Part shown: in pieces, positions 16,655 to 24,702 of the stretch
How positions within the stretch are numbered: position 1 is the stretch's first letter
How the letters are laid out: the number at the start of each line of letters is the position of its first letter
NCBI GenBank assembly: GCA_016926855.1
Contig: JAFGNT010000003.1
Coordinates: 1 to 64,000 of the forward strand
Length of the DNA stretch: 64,000 nucleotides
DNA from: Methanomicrobiaceae archaeon
GTDB taxonomy: Archaea > Halobacteriota > Methanomicrobia > Methanomicrobiales > Methanomicrobiaceae
Reading direction: 5' to 3'
Notes under the pieces: generated by a model
The model's input: only the letters and a program-made list of their open reading frames with translations
Told to the model about the DNA's origin: nothing
Databases searched by the model: none
Made by a program: the position numbers and the translations under genes

Positions 16655-17173
16655 TTATCTGCTCAGCACGCGCTCCGCGGGGAAGAACAGGATCTGGGTC
16701 ACCACCATGTTGAAGGCTGCCGTGATAAGCACGATCGGGAGGACTGCTACGAAGAATCCCATGATTGTCCCGGTCGGCGTGGCGACGATGGATGCGAGCA
16801 TCACGATCATCGAGACGAACACGAAGGAGAACCCGCTTGCACAGGTCGCAACAAACGTGGTGATGGCCGGTGAGAGCACTGTTCGCTCGCTGATCATTCC
16901 ATAGACGGCAGCACATACCAGAGCGCCGAGGGGCTCGCTGATCAGGTTTGCGGGCGGGAAGATCGAGTGGCTGATCAGCATGGAGAGCACCCCGGCGACG
17001 AGCCCGATCCCGGCAGCCTCCTTCATCGTCGGTCGGATAAGTATGATTGCGAGACAGTACAGTGCGATGACGGGATTCCCGACGATCGCACCGGGAAACA
17101 TGTTGAAGACAAACCTGAGTATCGCCCCGATGGCGAGCAGGATGCCGACGATTGCGATATCCCGTGATTTCAT
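16655..17173 (-). CDS. ECF transporter S component, TrpP-like (free paralogue)
   Basis: The 172-aa membrane protein is a close paralogue of the first 175 residues of the downstream fusion: both begin MKSRD(L/I)AI, share GILLAIGAILR, and share the 17-residue run SHSIFPPANLISEPLGA. Five or six hydrophobic segments are visible. S components bind the substrate and dock on EcfT. The resemblance to TrpP was judged from memory of the family pattern, so the substrate call is tentative. It is the first gene of the minus-strand ECF cluster and has no ATPase of its own. Confidence 0.8.
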   Translation of the reverse strand: MKSRDIAIVGILLAIGAILRFVFNMFPGAIVGNPVIALYCLAIILIRPTMKEAAGIGLVAGVLSMLISHSIFPPANLISEPLGALVCAAVYGMISERTVLSPAITTFVATCASGFSFVFVSMIVMLASIVATPTGTIMGFFVAVLPIVLITAAFNMVVTQILFFPAERVLSR

Positions 17174-17341
17174 CTGCGTTCACCCCGCCGCTCCGGTATG
17201 GCCGGGGAGATCTGCGCTCTGTGCGCCGGATGTGATGTACATGTCATAATCATCGAAGTACATTTTTGTACATCTGTGTATATATATGTATGTATTGCAC
17301 TTTCCCGTTTGTTTATCCCCCGGCGAATCATTATTTCATGT
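17174..17341 (+). promoter_or_regulatory. Divergent promoter with TRP-box-like TGTACA repeats
   Basis: Between the S-component gene (minus) and the deaminase (plus) lie two exact TGTACA hexamers (17236-17241 and 17267-17272) and one near match AGTACA (17257-17262). Each is followed by T, so GTACAT occurs three times, starting at 17237, 17258 and 17268 (spacings 21 and 10 bp, whole helical turns). TGTACA is the published TRP-box consensus of the archaeal regulator TrpY. A TATA-like GTATATATATG (17278-17288) serves the plus-strand gene. Confidence 0.6.
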
Positions 17342-17794
17342 ATGGATGCATTCATGCAGGCTGCGATTGCGGAAGCAGAAACCGGCCTTTCAGAGGGTGG
17401 CATTCCCATCGGTGCTGTACTCGTCCGGGACGGGCGTGTTATCGGCCGGGGGCATAACCGGCGGGTGCAGCTCTCCGATCCGGTACTGCACGCCGAGATA
17501 GACTGCCTTCGAAACGCGGGCCGCATCGGCAGCTACGCGGGCACTGTCCTGTATTCGACGCTGATGCCCTGTTTCCTCTGTGCCGGTGCGGTGGTGCAGT
17601 TTGGTATTCCCCGGGTCGTCGCCGGGGAGTCACGGAATTTTGCCGGGGCAAAAACGTTTCTCGAGGAACACGGTGTCGTGGTCGAAGACCGTGACCTCCC
17701 GGTGTGTGCGAAGATGATGGAGTCCTTCATCAGGGAGCACCCCGCGCTCTGGGACGAGGATATCGGGGAAGGAGACGGGGAGTGCTGTCCATAA
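17342..17794 (+). CDS. Nucleoside/cytosine deaminase family protein
   Basis: The 150-aa product is a zinc-dependent deaminase of the CDA superfamily. Zinc and catalytic residues are His50-Ala-Glu52 and Cys77-x-x-Cys80 (MPCFLCAGAVVQFGIPRVVAGE). The HAEIDCLRNAGR and FGIPRVVAGE segments resemble yeast-type cytosine deaminase more than tRNA adenosine deaminase TadA or guanine deaminase, but the substrate is not certain. ATG 17342 is chosen because it follows the TATA-like element by about 55 bases; upstream in-frame codons lie in the promoter. The 3' end overlaps the acetolactate decarboxylase gene by 13 bases. Confidence 0.85.
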   Translation: MDAFMQAAIAEAETGLSEGGIPIGAVLVRDGRVIGRGHNRRVQLSDPVLHAEIDCLRNAGRIGSYAGTVLYSTLMPCFLCAGAVVQFGIPRVVAGESRNFAGAKTFLEEHGVVVEDRDLPVCAKMMESFIREHPALWDEDIGEGDGECCP

Positions 17795-18594
17795 CAGGGT
17801 ACTCCCGGTACCTGGCGGTCGTAACCGTCGTGCTGGCGGCAGCCCTTGTTTTTATTCTCGCGACCGCACCGCAGGCGCCCGCTCCTGACCGCGATCTTCT
17901 CTTCCAGGTGTCCACCATCGACGCACTGCTCATCGGCGACTACGAAGGCAGTGTCACGTTTTCCGATCTCGGAAGCTACGGTGATTTCGGGCTCGGCACA
18001 TTTGATGCGCTCGACGGAGAAATGGTGGCGTTCGAGGGCACATTCTGGCAGGTACGGGCGGACGGGAGCGTGAATGCTGTTCCCGGCACGATGACCACGC
18101 CGTTTTCGGTCGTCACCTGGTTCGATCCCGACCGGACCTTCTCCCTCGACGGGCCCGTGAATCTTACGGGAATTGAATCGGCGGTGGATGCGCACCGGGA
18201 ATCACCCAACTACTTCTCAGCCGTGCTGGTCGACGGCACTTTTGATACCGTCACGGTGCGGAGCGTCCCGCGGCAGGAGGAGCCGTACCCGCCGCTTGCC
18301 GATGCCGTCCTGAACCAGAGTGTCTATACCTGCGCATCGGTCGAGGGGACTCTGGTAGGGTTCTGGTCTCCAGCCTATGTCAGCGGGATCAATGTGCCCG
18401 GATACCATCTGCATTTCATCAGCGATGACCGGACGATGGGCGGCCACGTGCTCGAATGCACGCTTCTGAGCGGTAATGTGGCGCTTGACACCACCCCGCG
18501 GTTCCAGATGGCCCTCCCTGATACCGTCTCGTTTTCATCCGCCGATCTGACCGGGGACCGGACAGATGAACTCGTAAAAGTAGAGAAAAAATAA
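17782..18594 (+). CDS. budA: Alpha-acetolactate decarboxylase, probably exported
   Basis: The 270-aa product is recognised by LFQVSTIDALLIGDYEGSVTFSDL, GDFGLGTFDALDGEMV and PGYHLHFISDDRTMGGHVL; the three zinc-ligand histidines are His209, His211 and His222. The enzyme turns acetolactate into acetoin. GTG 17782, behind GGAAGGAGA, is the chosen start. It gives an N-terminal hydrophobic segment (about residues 9-27: YLAVVTVVLAAALVFILAT) that reads as a signal peptide or membrane anchor, so the enzyme is probably outside the membrane. It overlaps the deaminase by 13 bases and is probably co-transcribed with it. Confidence 0.9.
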   Translation: MLSITGYSRYLAVVTVVLAAALVFILATAPQAPAPDRDLLFQVSTIDALLIGDYEGSVTFSDLGSYGDFGLGTFDALDGEMVAFEGTFWQVRADGSVNAVPGTMTTPFSVVTWFDPDRTFSLDGPVNLTGIESAVDAHRESPNYFSAVLVDGTFDTVTVRSVPRQEEPYPPLADAVLNQSVYTCASVEGTLVGFWSPAYVSGINVPGYHLHFISDDRTMGGHVLECTLLSGNVALDTTPRFQMALPDTVSFSSADLTGDRTDELVKVEKK

Positions 18595-18672
18595 TACCGG
18601 TGCCGGGGCGGCACACTGCCGCTCCCGTGGTATCTGCGTGAGGGCGGTTTCACACCCTCGAAGCCTGATGCA

Positions 18673-19323
18673 CTATTCAAAATTGGCGCGGTGATGTCCC
18701 TTCCAGAAAGTCGGTTTGACACTCTCTCGCGGGGAGCGCTCTCCGTATTCTCCATCCCCGGCCGGCACCGTCTCAGCTGTTTCTCCCTCATCACTGCGGG
18801 TGTCGAGGTGCTCACGGCACAGCGGGCAGAGCATCTTTTTTTTCCGGTCGAGATCATCAAGGGTTTCGGGGAGGAACATGATGCACTCGGAGTCACCGCA
18901 GTGTTCAAGTCCGAAGAGGTGTCCGATCTCGTGGGCGCCTTCTTTGACGATACGGTCGATGATATCATCGTCCCGGTGTTCACGCCCGTAGTACCCGTTC
19001 CCGAGCCGTGCGGTGGAGATGATTGCGGCGTTTATTTCCTCGCGTGCGAGGCCGAAGAGGAAATCACGTCCCGGGATGCAGAGATCGGCACCGACAACAA
19101 GCAGCAGCGATTCGTCTGTGCCGTTAATCCTGGTATATTTATCCTGGATGTCGTCGAGAATTGCCCGGGCATTATGCTGGTTCCGCTGCCGGTCAAATCC
19201 CCTGAGGAGAATCGGGTTCTCCCGCACATCGACCGGCATATCGAGGATCTGGGAAATAATTCGTGCAACGGGCAGCTGAATGCCATCAGGGGCCGTGTGA
19301 TCCCAAAAAATAATGACACCCAT
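18673..19323 (-). CDS. amzA: Archaemetzincin (zinc metalloprotease)
   Basis: The 216-aa product carries the archaemetzincin zinc site HEIGHLFGLEHC (about residues 131-142) followed by CIMFLPETLDDLDRKKKMLCPLC, whose cysteines form the family's second metal site. It begins MGVIIFWDH at 19323; in-frame sequence upstream of this runs through the divergent UPF0146 gene and is rejected. The last 40 residues form a charged extension (SDEGETAETVPAGDGEYG) beyond the usual end of about 175-190 aa. The natural substrate of the family is not well established. Confidence 0.92.
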   Translation of the reverse strand: MGVIIFWDHTAPDGIQLPVARIISQILDMPVDVRENPILLRGFDRQRNQHNARAILDDIQDKYTRINGTDESLLLVVGADLCIPGRDFLFGLAREEINAAIISTARLGNGYYGREHRDDDIIDRIVKEGAHEIGHLFGLEHCGDSECIMFLPETLDDLDRKKKMLCPLCREHLDTRSDEGETAETVPAGDGEYGERSPRESVKPTFWKGHHRANFE

Positions 19324-19341
19324 CGTGAATAGTATAGGGTG

Positions 19342-19782
19342 ATGCCGGACTATAAACATATTGAAGCATATATTACCCGCTACATTAGCATCCGGTATCA
19401 TAATGTCGTTGAAATAGGAATCGGCAGGAATCCTTCCGTTGCGCTTGGCCTCCGCGGTGCCGGACTGCGGGTCCGCTGCACCGATAGTACTCCCGTCCCG
19501 CACGACAGCCTCGATATACGCCGGGACGATGTCGTATCGCCGGATCCCTTTCTCTATGCCGGTGCCGATCTGCTCTATTCGATTCGGCCCGGCGTTGAAA
19601 TGGTGCCGCCGATGATCCTGCTCGCCCGGCGTTGCGGCTGCCCCTTGCTTGTTTACCATCTCGGAAACGAAATCTACGAAAAAGGCGGCCGGATTGTTGA
19701 CTGCGGTGTTGTGCTGCACTATTATTATGAACCCACACGGCCGTCCGGTTCCGCACCGTCAGAACCCGTCGAAGAGCGTTGA
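19342..19782 (+). CDS. UPF0146 family protein
   Basis: The 146-aa product contains a Rossmann-like start (NVVEIGIGRNPSVALGLRGAGLRVRCTD) and LLYSIRPGVEMVPPMILLARRCG, which together mark the archaeal UPF0146 family. It looks like a small SAM-dependent-methyltransferase-like fold, but function is unknown. ATG 19342 is preferred over GTG 19339. It is divergent from amzA (18 bases apart), and its 3' end overlaps the 3' end of rfcL on the other strand by 24 bases. Confidence 0.85.
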   Translation: MPDYKHIEAYITRYISIRYHNVVEIGIGRNPSVALGLRGAGLRVRCTDSTPVPHDSLDIRRDDVVSPDPFLYAGADLLYSIRPGVEMVPPMILLARRCGCPLLVYHLGNEIYEKGGRIVDCGVVLHYYYEPTRPSGSAPSEPVEER

Positions 19783-21093
19783 CTGCGAATCGGCCGTCTT
19801 TTTCCGGGAAATGGTTTCCTGTTCCGGAGGTGAGGGTGGACTTTTCTGCGTATCAGGGAGGTCGGGCACCGCTGCAGAATCTCTCGTGATTCTCACGCTT
19901 CTTTCCCGGTCGTGGAGAAAGAAATTCAGCTCATCTGCGTCAAGGTCGAACTCCCTCGCAAACGAGGGTGCGCAGGCGTCGATCATCAGGGCGATGGGGG
20001 TGAGAAAGTCGTCCCGAAGCGTCTGTTGCGGCATCCTGAGGCGCCGGGAAAATTTATTCAGCACTGCGGTGCGAATCGCCTTCTGCCGCCTCATCCCGGC
20101 CATTACCTTCCACCGGCCGGGAGGTGCGATACGGCCCGCAAGCTTTGATCCCTGTGAAGCCCGGGCAGTGCCGATCAGCATCAGTGCGGTCGCATACCGC
20201 CAGAGGGTGTAATACTGCCGGCGAAACGTGTACCCGATGAATTCGTCGGCACGCGAGATGCTCCGGTACGCGTCATTACGGTCGGTGGGAGAGAGAATAT
20301 ACCGCGTATTTTCCCCGACCCACTGGATGATGGTGTCGGGCGTATCGGCGACCTCGTACGAGAGGCGAAGCAGCTCCTCATCGGAGCGTGCGCGAAAGAG
20401 GTGGGCGACGAGATCGAAGATGGTGGCACGCCCGTCTTTTTTAGACGTGGCGATTCCGCGGGTGTCGAGGGACGGGCTTCCGATTGCCGCGGCATAGAGC
20501 ATGTTCACCGCCGCACGCATATCGCCGGATGCTGACTCTGCAATGGCTAAGAGCGCCTCCTCGTTGCAGTCACGCGCTTCGCTCCTGCAGATGTGCCTGA
20601 GACGGGGCACGATGGAACGTGCCGGGAGGGCCTTGAACTGGACCGGTTCGCACCTTTTTTTCAGTTCCTTCGGGATGGCGAAGAGGTCGTTTGCAATCAG
20701 GATAATGGGATGAAACGATCCCCGGATCAGGTCGCCTATCGCCTTCGCCCCGCCCCGGTCCGAAGTGCCGTGGAGATTGTCCGCCTCGTCGATAATGATG
20801 AGTTTTCGCTGTGCTCCCGAGAGGCTTGCCGTCGTACTGCTGTTCCCGGCGACCCGTTCGATGGCAGATTTCGTCCGCTGGTCGCTTGCATTGAGTTCGA
20901 TGGTCTCCCACTGCATATCCCGGGCAAGTGCGTGGGCGGCGGATGTCTTGCCGGTGCCGGGTTTCCCGTAGAGGATAAGGGGCCTGCTCCCTTTTGTCCA
21001 TTCTCGCGCCCAGTCGGCGATCTGGCGGATTGCAGCCCCATTTCCAACAATGTCCGAGAGATGCAGGGGCCGGTAGCGTTCCGTCCAGTCCAT
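19759..21093 (-). CDS. rfcL: Replication factor C large subunit
   Basis: The 444-aa product is the large subunit of the clamp loader. It begins MDWTERYRPLHLSDIVGN, has Walker A YGKPGTGKTSAAH near residues 43-55, Walker B IIIDEAD, and the RFC C-terminal helical region. The last eight residues QSTLFDGF form a PIP-box-like motif for binding the PCNA clamp. MDWTERYR at 21093 is chosen; an extension to 21165 lacks conserved features. The small subunit gene is not in the window. Confidence 0.96.
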   Translation of the reverse strand: MDWTERYRPLHLSDIVGNGAAIRQIADWAREWTKGSRPLILYGKPGTGKTSAAHALARDMQWETIELNASDQRTKSAIERVAGNSSTTASLSGAQRKLIIIDEADNLHGTSDRGGAKAIGDLIRGSFHPIILIANDLFAIPKELKKRCEPVQFKALPARSIVPRLRHICRSEARDCNEEALLAIAESASGDMRAAVNMLYAAAIGSPSLDTRGIATSKKDGRATIFDLVAHLFRARSDEELLRLSYEVADTPDTIIQWVGENTRYILSPTDRNDAYRSISRADEFIGYTFRRQYYTLWRYATALMLIGTARASQGSKLAGRIAPPGRWKVMAGMRRQKAIRTAVLNKFSRRLRMPQQTLRDDFLTPIALMIDACAPSFAREFDLDADELNFFLHDRERSVRITRDSAAVPDLPDTQKSPPSPPEQETISRKKTADSQSTLFDGF

Positions 21094-21231
21094 TGCGTAC
21101 CTGATAGAACCGCCACGGTCAAAAAACCGTTGGCTTTTCTCCGGGACGGATGCCTGAAAGACCAAACAAATAGATTATCTTTCATGGGACGCAAATACCT
21201 ACTCAATCAAACGGACGCGAGTGGTGGTAAC

Positions 21232-22269
21232 GTGGCAGACATTTGTTCCACAGAGTTCATAGCAAAGGCGGTGCGGGAGTATTCCGGGGTGACCCGGAAG
21301 AGTTCCATAGGCCGTATTATCAGGGGACTGCGGATCGACGCGCCCAACGTGATTGCGTCGTTCGGTGAAGACGCAGCCCTCATTCAGAACAACGACGAGG
21401 GCCTCCTTCTTGCTGCAGACGGCATCTGGAGCAAGCTCATGGAAGCGGATCCCTACTGGGCCGGATACTGTTCGGTCCTTGTTAATATCCATGATATCGC
21501 TGCAATGGGAGGAAAGCCGCTTGCCCTCGTCGACGTTCTCTCCGTTGCAAGCGAGACCATCTGCCAGGAGGTATCGAAGGGCATGCTCGATGCCTCGCGC
21601 CAGTTCGGTGTTCCGATTGTCGGAGGGCACCTGCATCCCGACACACCATACAATGTCATCGATGTTGCGGTTCTTGGGATTGTCAGGATGGATGCGGCGA
21701 TATTCAGCCATACGGCAGAGGCCGGTAACCGCGTGATCGCCGCAATCGATCTGGACGGCCGTGTGCACCCGTCCTGTATCTTCAACTGGGATTCGGTGAC
21801 CATGAAGTCAGCCGAAGTGGTCCGGAAGCAGATAGATGTGCTTGCCGGGCTCGGGCACGACCGTCTCGTCACTGCCGGCAAGGATATCAGCAACCCCGGC
21901 CTTATCGGGACACTCGGGATGCTCCTCGAGATGAGCGGCAAGGGTGCGGTCCTTGATCTCGATACGATCCCGAGGCCGGATCTGGATGAGATTGGAATAA
22001 GTTTTGATCACTGGGTACGGATGTACCCCGGCATGGGATTCGTGCTGACAGTACGTCCCGAGCATGTCGCGGAAGTCTGCCGCCGGTTTCAGGATGCGGG
22101 AATGGCCGCGAAAGATATCGGTCTCGTCGACGAAACCCGGAACCTGACCGTCACGTATAAAGAGGAATCATCACCTGTTTTTGACCTCAGCAAGGAAGGA
22201 ATCATGCGGATTTTTAACGGAGGGGAGGTGCAGCACCCGCATGATAGTGGGGATCGGTGCAGTTTCTGA
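21232..22269 (+). CDS. Putative methanogenesis marker protein 2 (AIR synthase-related)
   Basis: The product (345 aa from GTG 21232) is a PurM/AIR-synthase-like ATP-binding protein. Recognisable parts are FIAKAVREYSGVTRKSSIGRI, GEDAALI, AADGIWSKLMEADPYWAGYCSVLVNIHDIAAMGGKPLALVDVLS and VGGHLHPDTPYNVIDVAVLG. This pattern, together with the following gene, identifies the methanogen marker 2 family, whose function is unproven. GTG 21232 has a GGTGGT stretch before it; ATG 21184 would add 16 residues and is the alternative. Divergent from rfcL. Confidence 0.87.
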   Translation: MADICSTEFIAKAVREYSGVTRKSSIGRIIRGLRIDAPNVIASFGEDAALIQNNDEGLLLAADGIWSKLMEADPYWAGYCSVLVNIHDIAAMGGKPLALVDVLSVASETICQEVSKGMLDASRQFGVPIVGGHLHPDTPYNVIDVAVLGIVRMDAAIFSHTAEAGNRVIAAIDLDGRVHPSCIFNWDSVTMKSAEVVRKQIDVLAGLGHDRLVTAGKDISNPGLIGTLGMLLEMSGKGAVLDLDTIPRPDLDEIGISFDHWVRMYPGMGFVLTVRPEHVAEVCRRFQDAGMAAKDIGLVDETRNLTVTYKEESSPVFDLSKEGIMRIFNGGEVQHPHDSGDRCSF

Positions 22270-22999
22270 TGCCGAAACGGTGATTTCGGCAATCGCCGGA
22301 TTGCCCGAAGAAATTACTCTCCGCCTCTATCTCCCTCCCGGAACTGCTCCTCTTCTCCCCGCACACGCCGAAGCGGTCTCCGGACAGGACCCCGGGTCGA
22401 TGATGGTGTCCGACCTGGCTGCGGGCCGTATTGATGCCGCGGTCAGGGGGACTCTTCCCGCAAGCAGCACGCTTTCCGCCCTGAAGGAAGCCTCCGGGGT
22501 CGACCATCTTGAACGGGTGGCACTCCTCGAAACAGCATATGGCGTCCGGTTCCTCCTCGCTCCTGTCGGTGTCGACGAGGGCTGGACCGTAGCACAGAAA
22601 GTCGCCCTGATTGCGAAGGCCCAAAACCTTGCACGCCGGATTGGAATTGATGATTCGGTCGCCGTCCTGTCGGGGGGAAGGATAGGCGACATAGGAAGGC
22701 AGCTGCAGGTGGACCGGAGCCTTGCCGACGGGGAACTCGTCGCCCGCCTTACGTCGTCCGTCCATGCCGAGATCCTGATCGAGGATGCTGTTGGATCGCA
22801 CGGCGTGATCATCGCCCCTGACGGGATATCGGGGAACCTGATCTTCCGTACACTCGTCTTCATCGGAAACGGGGCCGCACATGGGGCTCCCGTGGTAAAT
22901 ATCGACAAAATATTTGTAGATTCCTCGCGCGCTTCATTAAATTATTCCAATGCGATATTGCTTGCCGCATCGTTGGCTAATTATAAAAAAAGCTATTAA
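22241..22999 (+). CDS. mtxX: Methanogenesis marker protein 4 (MtxX-like)
   Basis: The 252-aa product resembles the MtxX/marker 4 family, distantly related to phosphate acetyl/butyryltransferases. Typical segments are DLAAGRIDAAVRGTLPAS, AVLSGGRIGDIGR, DRSLADGELVARL, ILIEDAVGSHGVIIAPDGISGNLIFRTLVFIGNG and APVVNIDKIFVDSSR. ATG 22241 lies behind GGAGGGGAGGTG and inside the last 29 bases of the marker 2 gene, so the two are probably translated together. The enzymatic role is not settled. Confidence 0.85.
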   Translation: MIVGIGAVSDAETVISAIAGLPEEITLRLYLPPGTAPLLPAHAEAVSGQDPGSMMVSDLAAGRIDAAVRGTLPASSTLSALKEASGVDHLERVALLETAYGVRFLLAPVGVDEGWTVAQKVALIAKAQNLARRIGIDDSVAVLSGGRIGDIGRQLQVDRSLADGELVARLTSSVHAEILIEDAVGSHGVIIAPDGISGNLIFRTLVFIGNGAAHGAPVVNIDKIFVDSSRASLNYSNAILLAASLANYKKSY

Positions 23000-23182
23000 A
23001 AAGCTTATAAATGAAATCTATTGGTAATGTGTTCTGTTTTTTCAGTTCTGGCCGGAATCCTCGGGATGGATGCCAGATCTCGTCATCTCATACTCAAATG
23101 GCATGTTTCGCCAAATTTTGAGTCGGAATCCCGAAATGTTTAAATATTAACTGATATATTTTCTTTTGAGGTGGAATTAAAA
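23000..23182 (+). promoter_or_regulatory. Histone gene promoter and upstream spacer
   Basis: The spacer begins with AT-rich sequence after the marker 4 gene and a T6 run in GTTCTGTTTTTTCAG, a possible terminator. A strong TATA box TTTAAATATTAA (23139-23150) and a second AT-rich GATATATTTT (23153-23162) precede the histone. The ribosome-binding site GAGGTGG (23168-23174) is followed by ATG 23183. Confidence 0.55.
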
Positions 23183-23389
23183 ATGGCTGATCTACCAATT
23201 GCTGCAGTTGTACGTATTGCTAAGAAGAATGGTGCAGAGCGCGTCGGCAGTGATGCAGCAGAGGCCCTTGTAAAGGCCGCTGAAAGCTACATCGCAAACC
23301 TGACAAAGGAAGCCAACAAGCTCGCTATGCACGCCGGAAGAAAGACGATCAAAGAAGAAGATGTGGCAATGGCGGTTGAATCCGCCTGA
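23183..23389 (+). CDS. Archaeal histone
   Basis: The 68-aa product is a complete histone fold: MADLPIAAVVRIAKKNGAERVG, the long middle helix DAAEALVKAAESYIANLTKEANKLAMHAGRKTI and the C-terminal KEEDVAMAVESA. Such proteins dimerise and wrap DNA. ATG 23183 is preferred over in-frame GTG 23171, which overlaps the ribosome-binding site. It is monocistronic and converges on hisB (16 bases between stops). Confidence 0.97.
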   Translation: MADLPIAAVVRIAKKNGAERVGSDAAEALVKAAESYIANLTKEANKLAMHAGRKTIKEEDVAMAVESA

Positions 23390-23405
23390 ACACTCTTATT
23401 TCTTC

Positions 23406-23990
23406 TCAGAACATTCCTTTCGTACTCGGGATCTCATCTCTTTTGCCGTCGATTGTCGTCGCATTCATAAGAGCGATGCCGAACGCCTTAAACGCCGCTT
23501 CGCAGGCGTGGTGATCGTTTGCTCCGCGGATACTGATATGGGCGGTCATGCCGGCATTGATGCACAGGCTGTAGAAGAAGTGTTCTATAAGGTCACCGGG
23601 AACCGATCCGCCGAGAGGGGTGTCCGAGAACGTGTCCTCCCAGACAAGATATCCCCTGCCTCCCCAGTCGAGGGTGACCGTGGCAATCGCTTCGTCCATC
23701 GGAACGGCCGTGTGGGCAAACCGGCGGATGCCTCTCCCGTCCCCGAGTGCTTTTTTTAGTGCCGTTCCGAGTACGATACCGGTATCCTCCACCGTGTGGT
23801 GGGTGTCGATCAGGAGGTCGCCTCCTGCTTTCACGGAGAGGCCCATGCGACCGTGCCGCCCCATTGCTCCCAGCATGTGGTCGAAGAACGGGATGCCGGT
23901 TGCTACGACAACGTCCCCGTCTCCGTCCAGATTAATGCGCACCTCGATATCAGTCTCTTTCGTTTTCCGACTTTTCTTTCCTGTTCTCAT
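23406..23990 (-). CDS. hisB: Imidazoleglycerol-phosphate dehydratase
   Basis: The 194-aa product catalyses a middle step of histidine synthesis. The metal-binding signatures [13 protein letters not shown] and [14 protein letters not shown], and later the [16 protein letters not shown] segment, are all present. MRTGKKSRK at 23990 overlaps the hisA stop in the ATGA pattern. The C-terminal SGKGTR-like end reads PSTKGMF. Confidence 0.96.
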   Translation of the reverse strand: MRTGKKSRKTKETDIEVRINLDGDGDVVVATGIPFFDHMLGAMGRHGRMGLSVKAGGDLLIDTHHTVEDTGIVLGTALKKALGDGRGIRRFAHTAVPMDEAIATVTLDWGGRGYLVWEDTFSDTPLGGSVPGDLIEHFFYSLCINAGMTAHISIRGANDHHACEAAFKAFGIALMNATTIDGKRDEIPSTKGMF

Positions 23991-24697
23991 CGTATCGCCT
24001 CCAAAGCCTCGCACAGGGCTATTTTCCCGCTGTAGAGTGCGGATCCGAGCACTGCCCCGGCCGCACCCATGCCGCGAAGTGCGGTGATGTCGTCGATGCA
24101 CGTGATCCCCCCGGCAGCAACGACCGGCAGCCGTGTGTGTGCCACCAGCCTTCTTACGGGTTCGGGGTCGATACCCTGCTCGAGCCCCTCCACGTCGACG
24201 TTGGTGAACAGGAGCGACCCGGCGCCGAGGTGCTCGAACCTCTCTGCCCAGTGAAGGTAGTCTCCTGCCCGCTCGGTCCATCCCTCGACCACGATCTCTC
24301 CCCCGCGTGCATCGACACCGGCCATGACGGAGGATGAGCCGTGCTCCTCTGCAATTTCCCGGATACTCTCCGGGTGGCGGATGGCGAGCGTGCCGAGGAT
24401 GACACGGTCGACACCGAGGTCGAGCCATGCCGCGGCATCCTCCGCACTCCGGATCCCTCCGCCGAGCTGGACGAACACTCCGGTCTCCGATACGATCCGG
24501 CAGATCTGTTCAGCGTTTTCCCGGGCACTGCCGAATGCCCCGTCGAGATTGATGATATGAAGGGCGGTCGCGCCCTCATCAGTCCACCGGGTTGCACATG
24601 CAAGCGGATCCCCGTAGAACCGGGCATCCTCCCTGACACCCTGAACAAGCTGGACGCAACGCCCCCCGAGGATATCGACAGCAGGGAAAATTTCCAT
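23987..24697 (-). CDS. hisA: Phosphoribosylformimino-AICAR phosphate isomerase
   Basis: The 236-aa TIM-barrel enzyme catalyses the Amadori rearrangement in histidine synthesis. It begins [20 protein letters not shown], with LGGGIRS (phosphate-binding), [15 protein letters not shown] and VVAAGGI segments. ATG 24697 has an AGGTGA ribosome-binding site; GTG 24706 is the alternative. It sits 5 bases after hisG. Confidence 0.96.
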   Translation of the reverse strand: MEIFPAVDILGGRCVQLVQGVREDARFYGDPLACATRWTDEGATALHIINLDGAFGSARENAEQICRIVSETGVFVQLGGGIRSAEDAAAWLDLGVDRVILGTLAIRHPESIREIAEEHGSSSVMAGVDARGGEIVVEGWTERAGDYLHWAERFEHLGAGSLLFTNVDVEGLEQGIDPEPVRRLVAHTRLPVVAAGGITCIDDITALRGMGAAGAVLGSALYSGKIALCEALEAIR

Positions 24698-24702
24698 GAA
24701 CG

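Noticed and set aside
17231-17273. GTACAT repeats as a CRISPR-like or mobile-element array
   Set aside because: The units are only 6-7 bp, irregularly spaced by whole helical turns, and lie in a divergent promoter, which fits operator sites better.
20593-21183. In-frame N-terminal extension of the marker 2 gene
   Set aside because: It runs antisense through the conserved ATPase part of rfcL; the conserved protein starts after 21184.
23991-24428. In-frame N-terminal extension of hisB through hisA
   Set aside because: The extension is low-complexity arginine-rich sequence lying in another frame of hisA; HisB is complete from ATG 23990.
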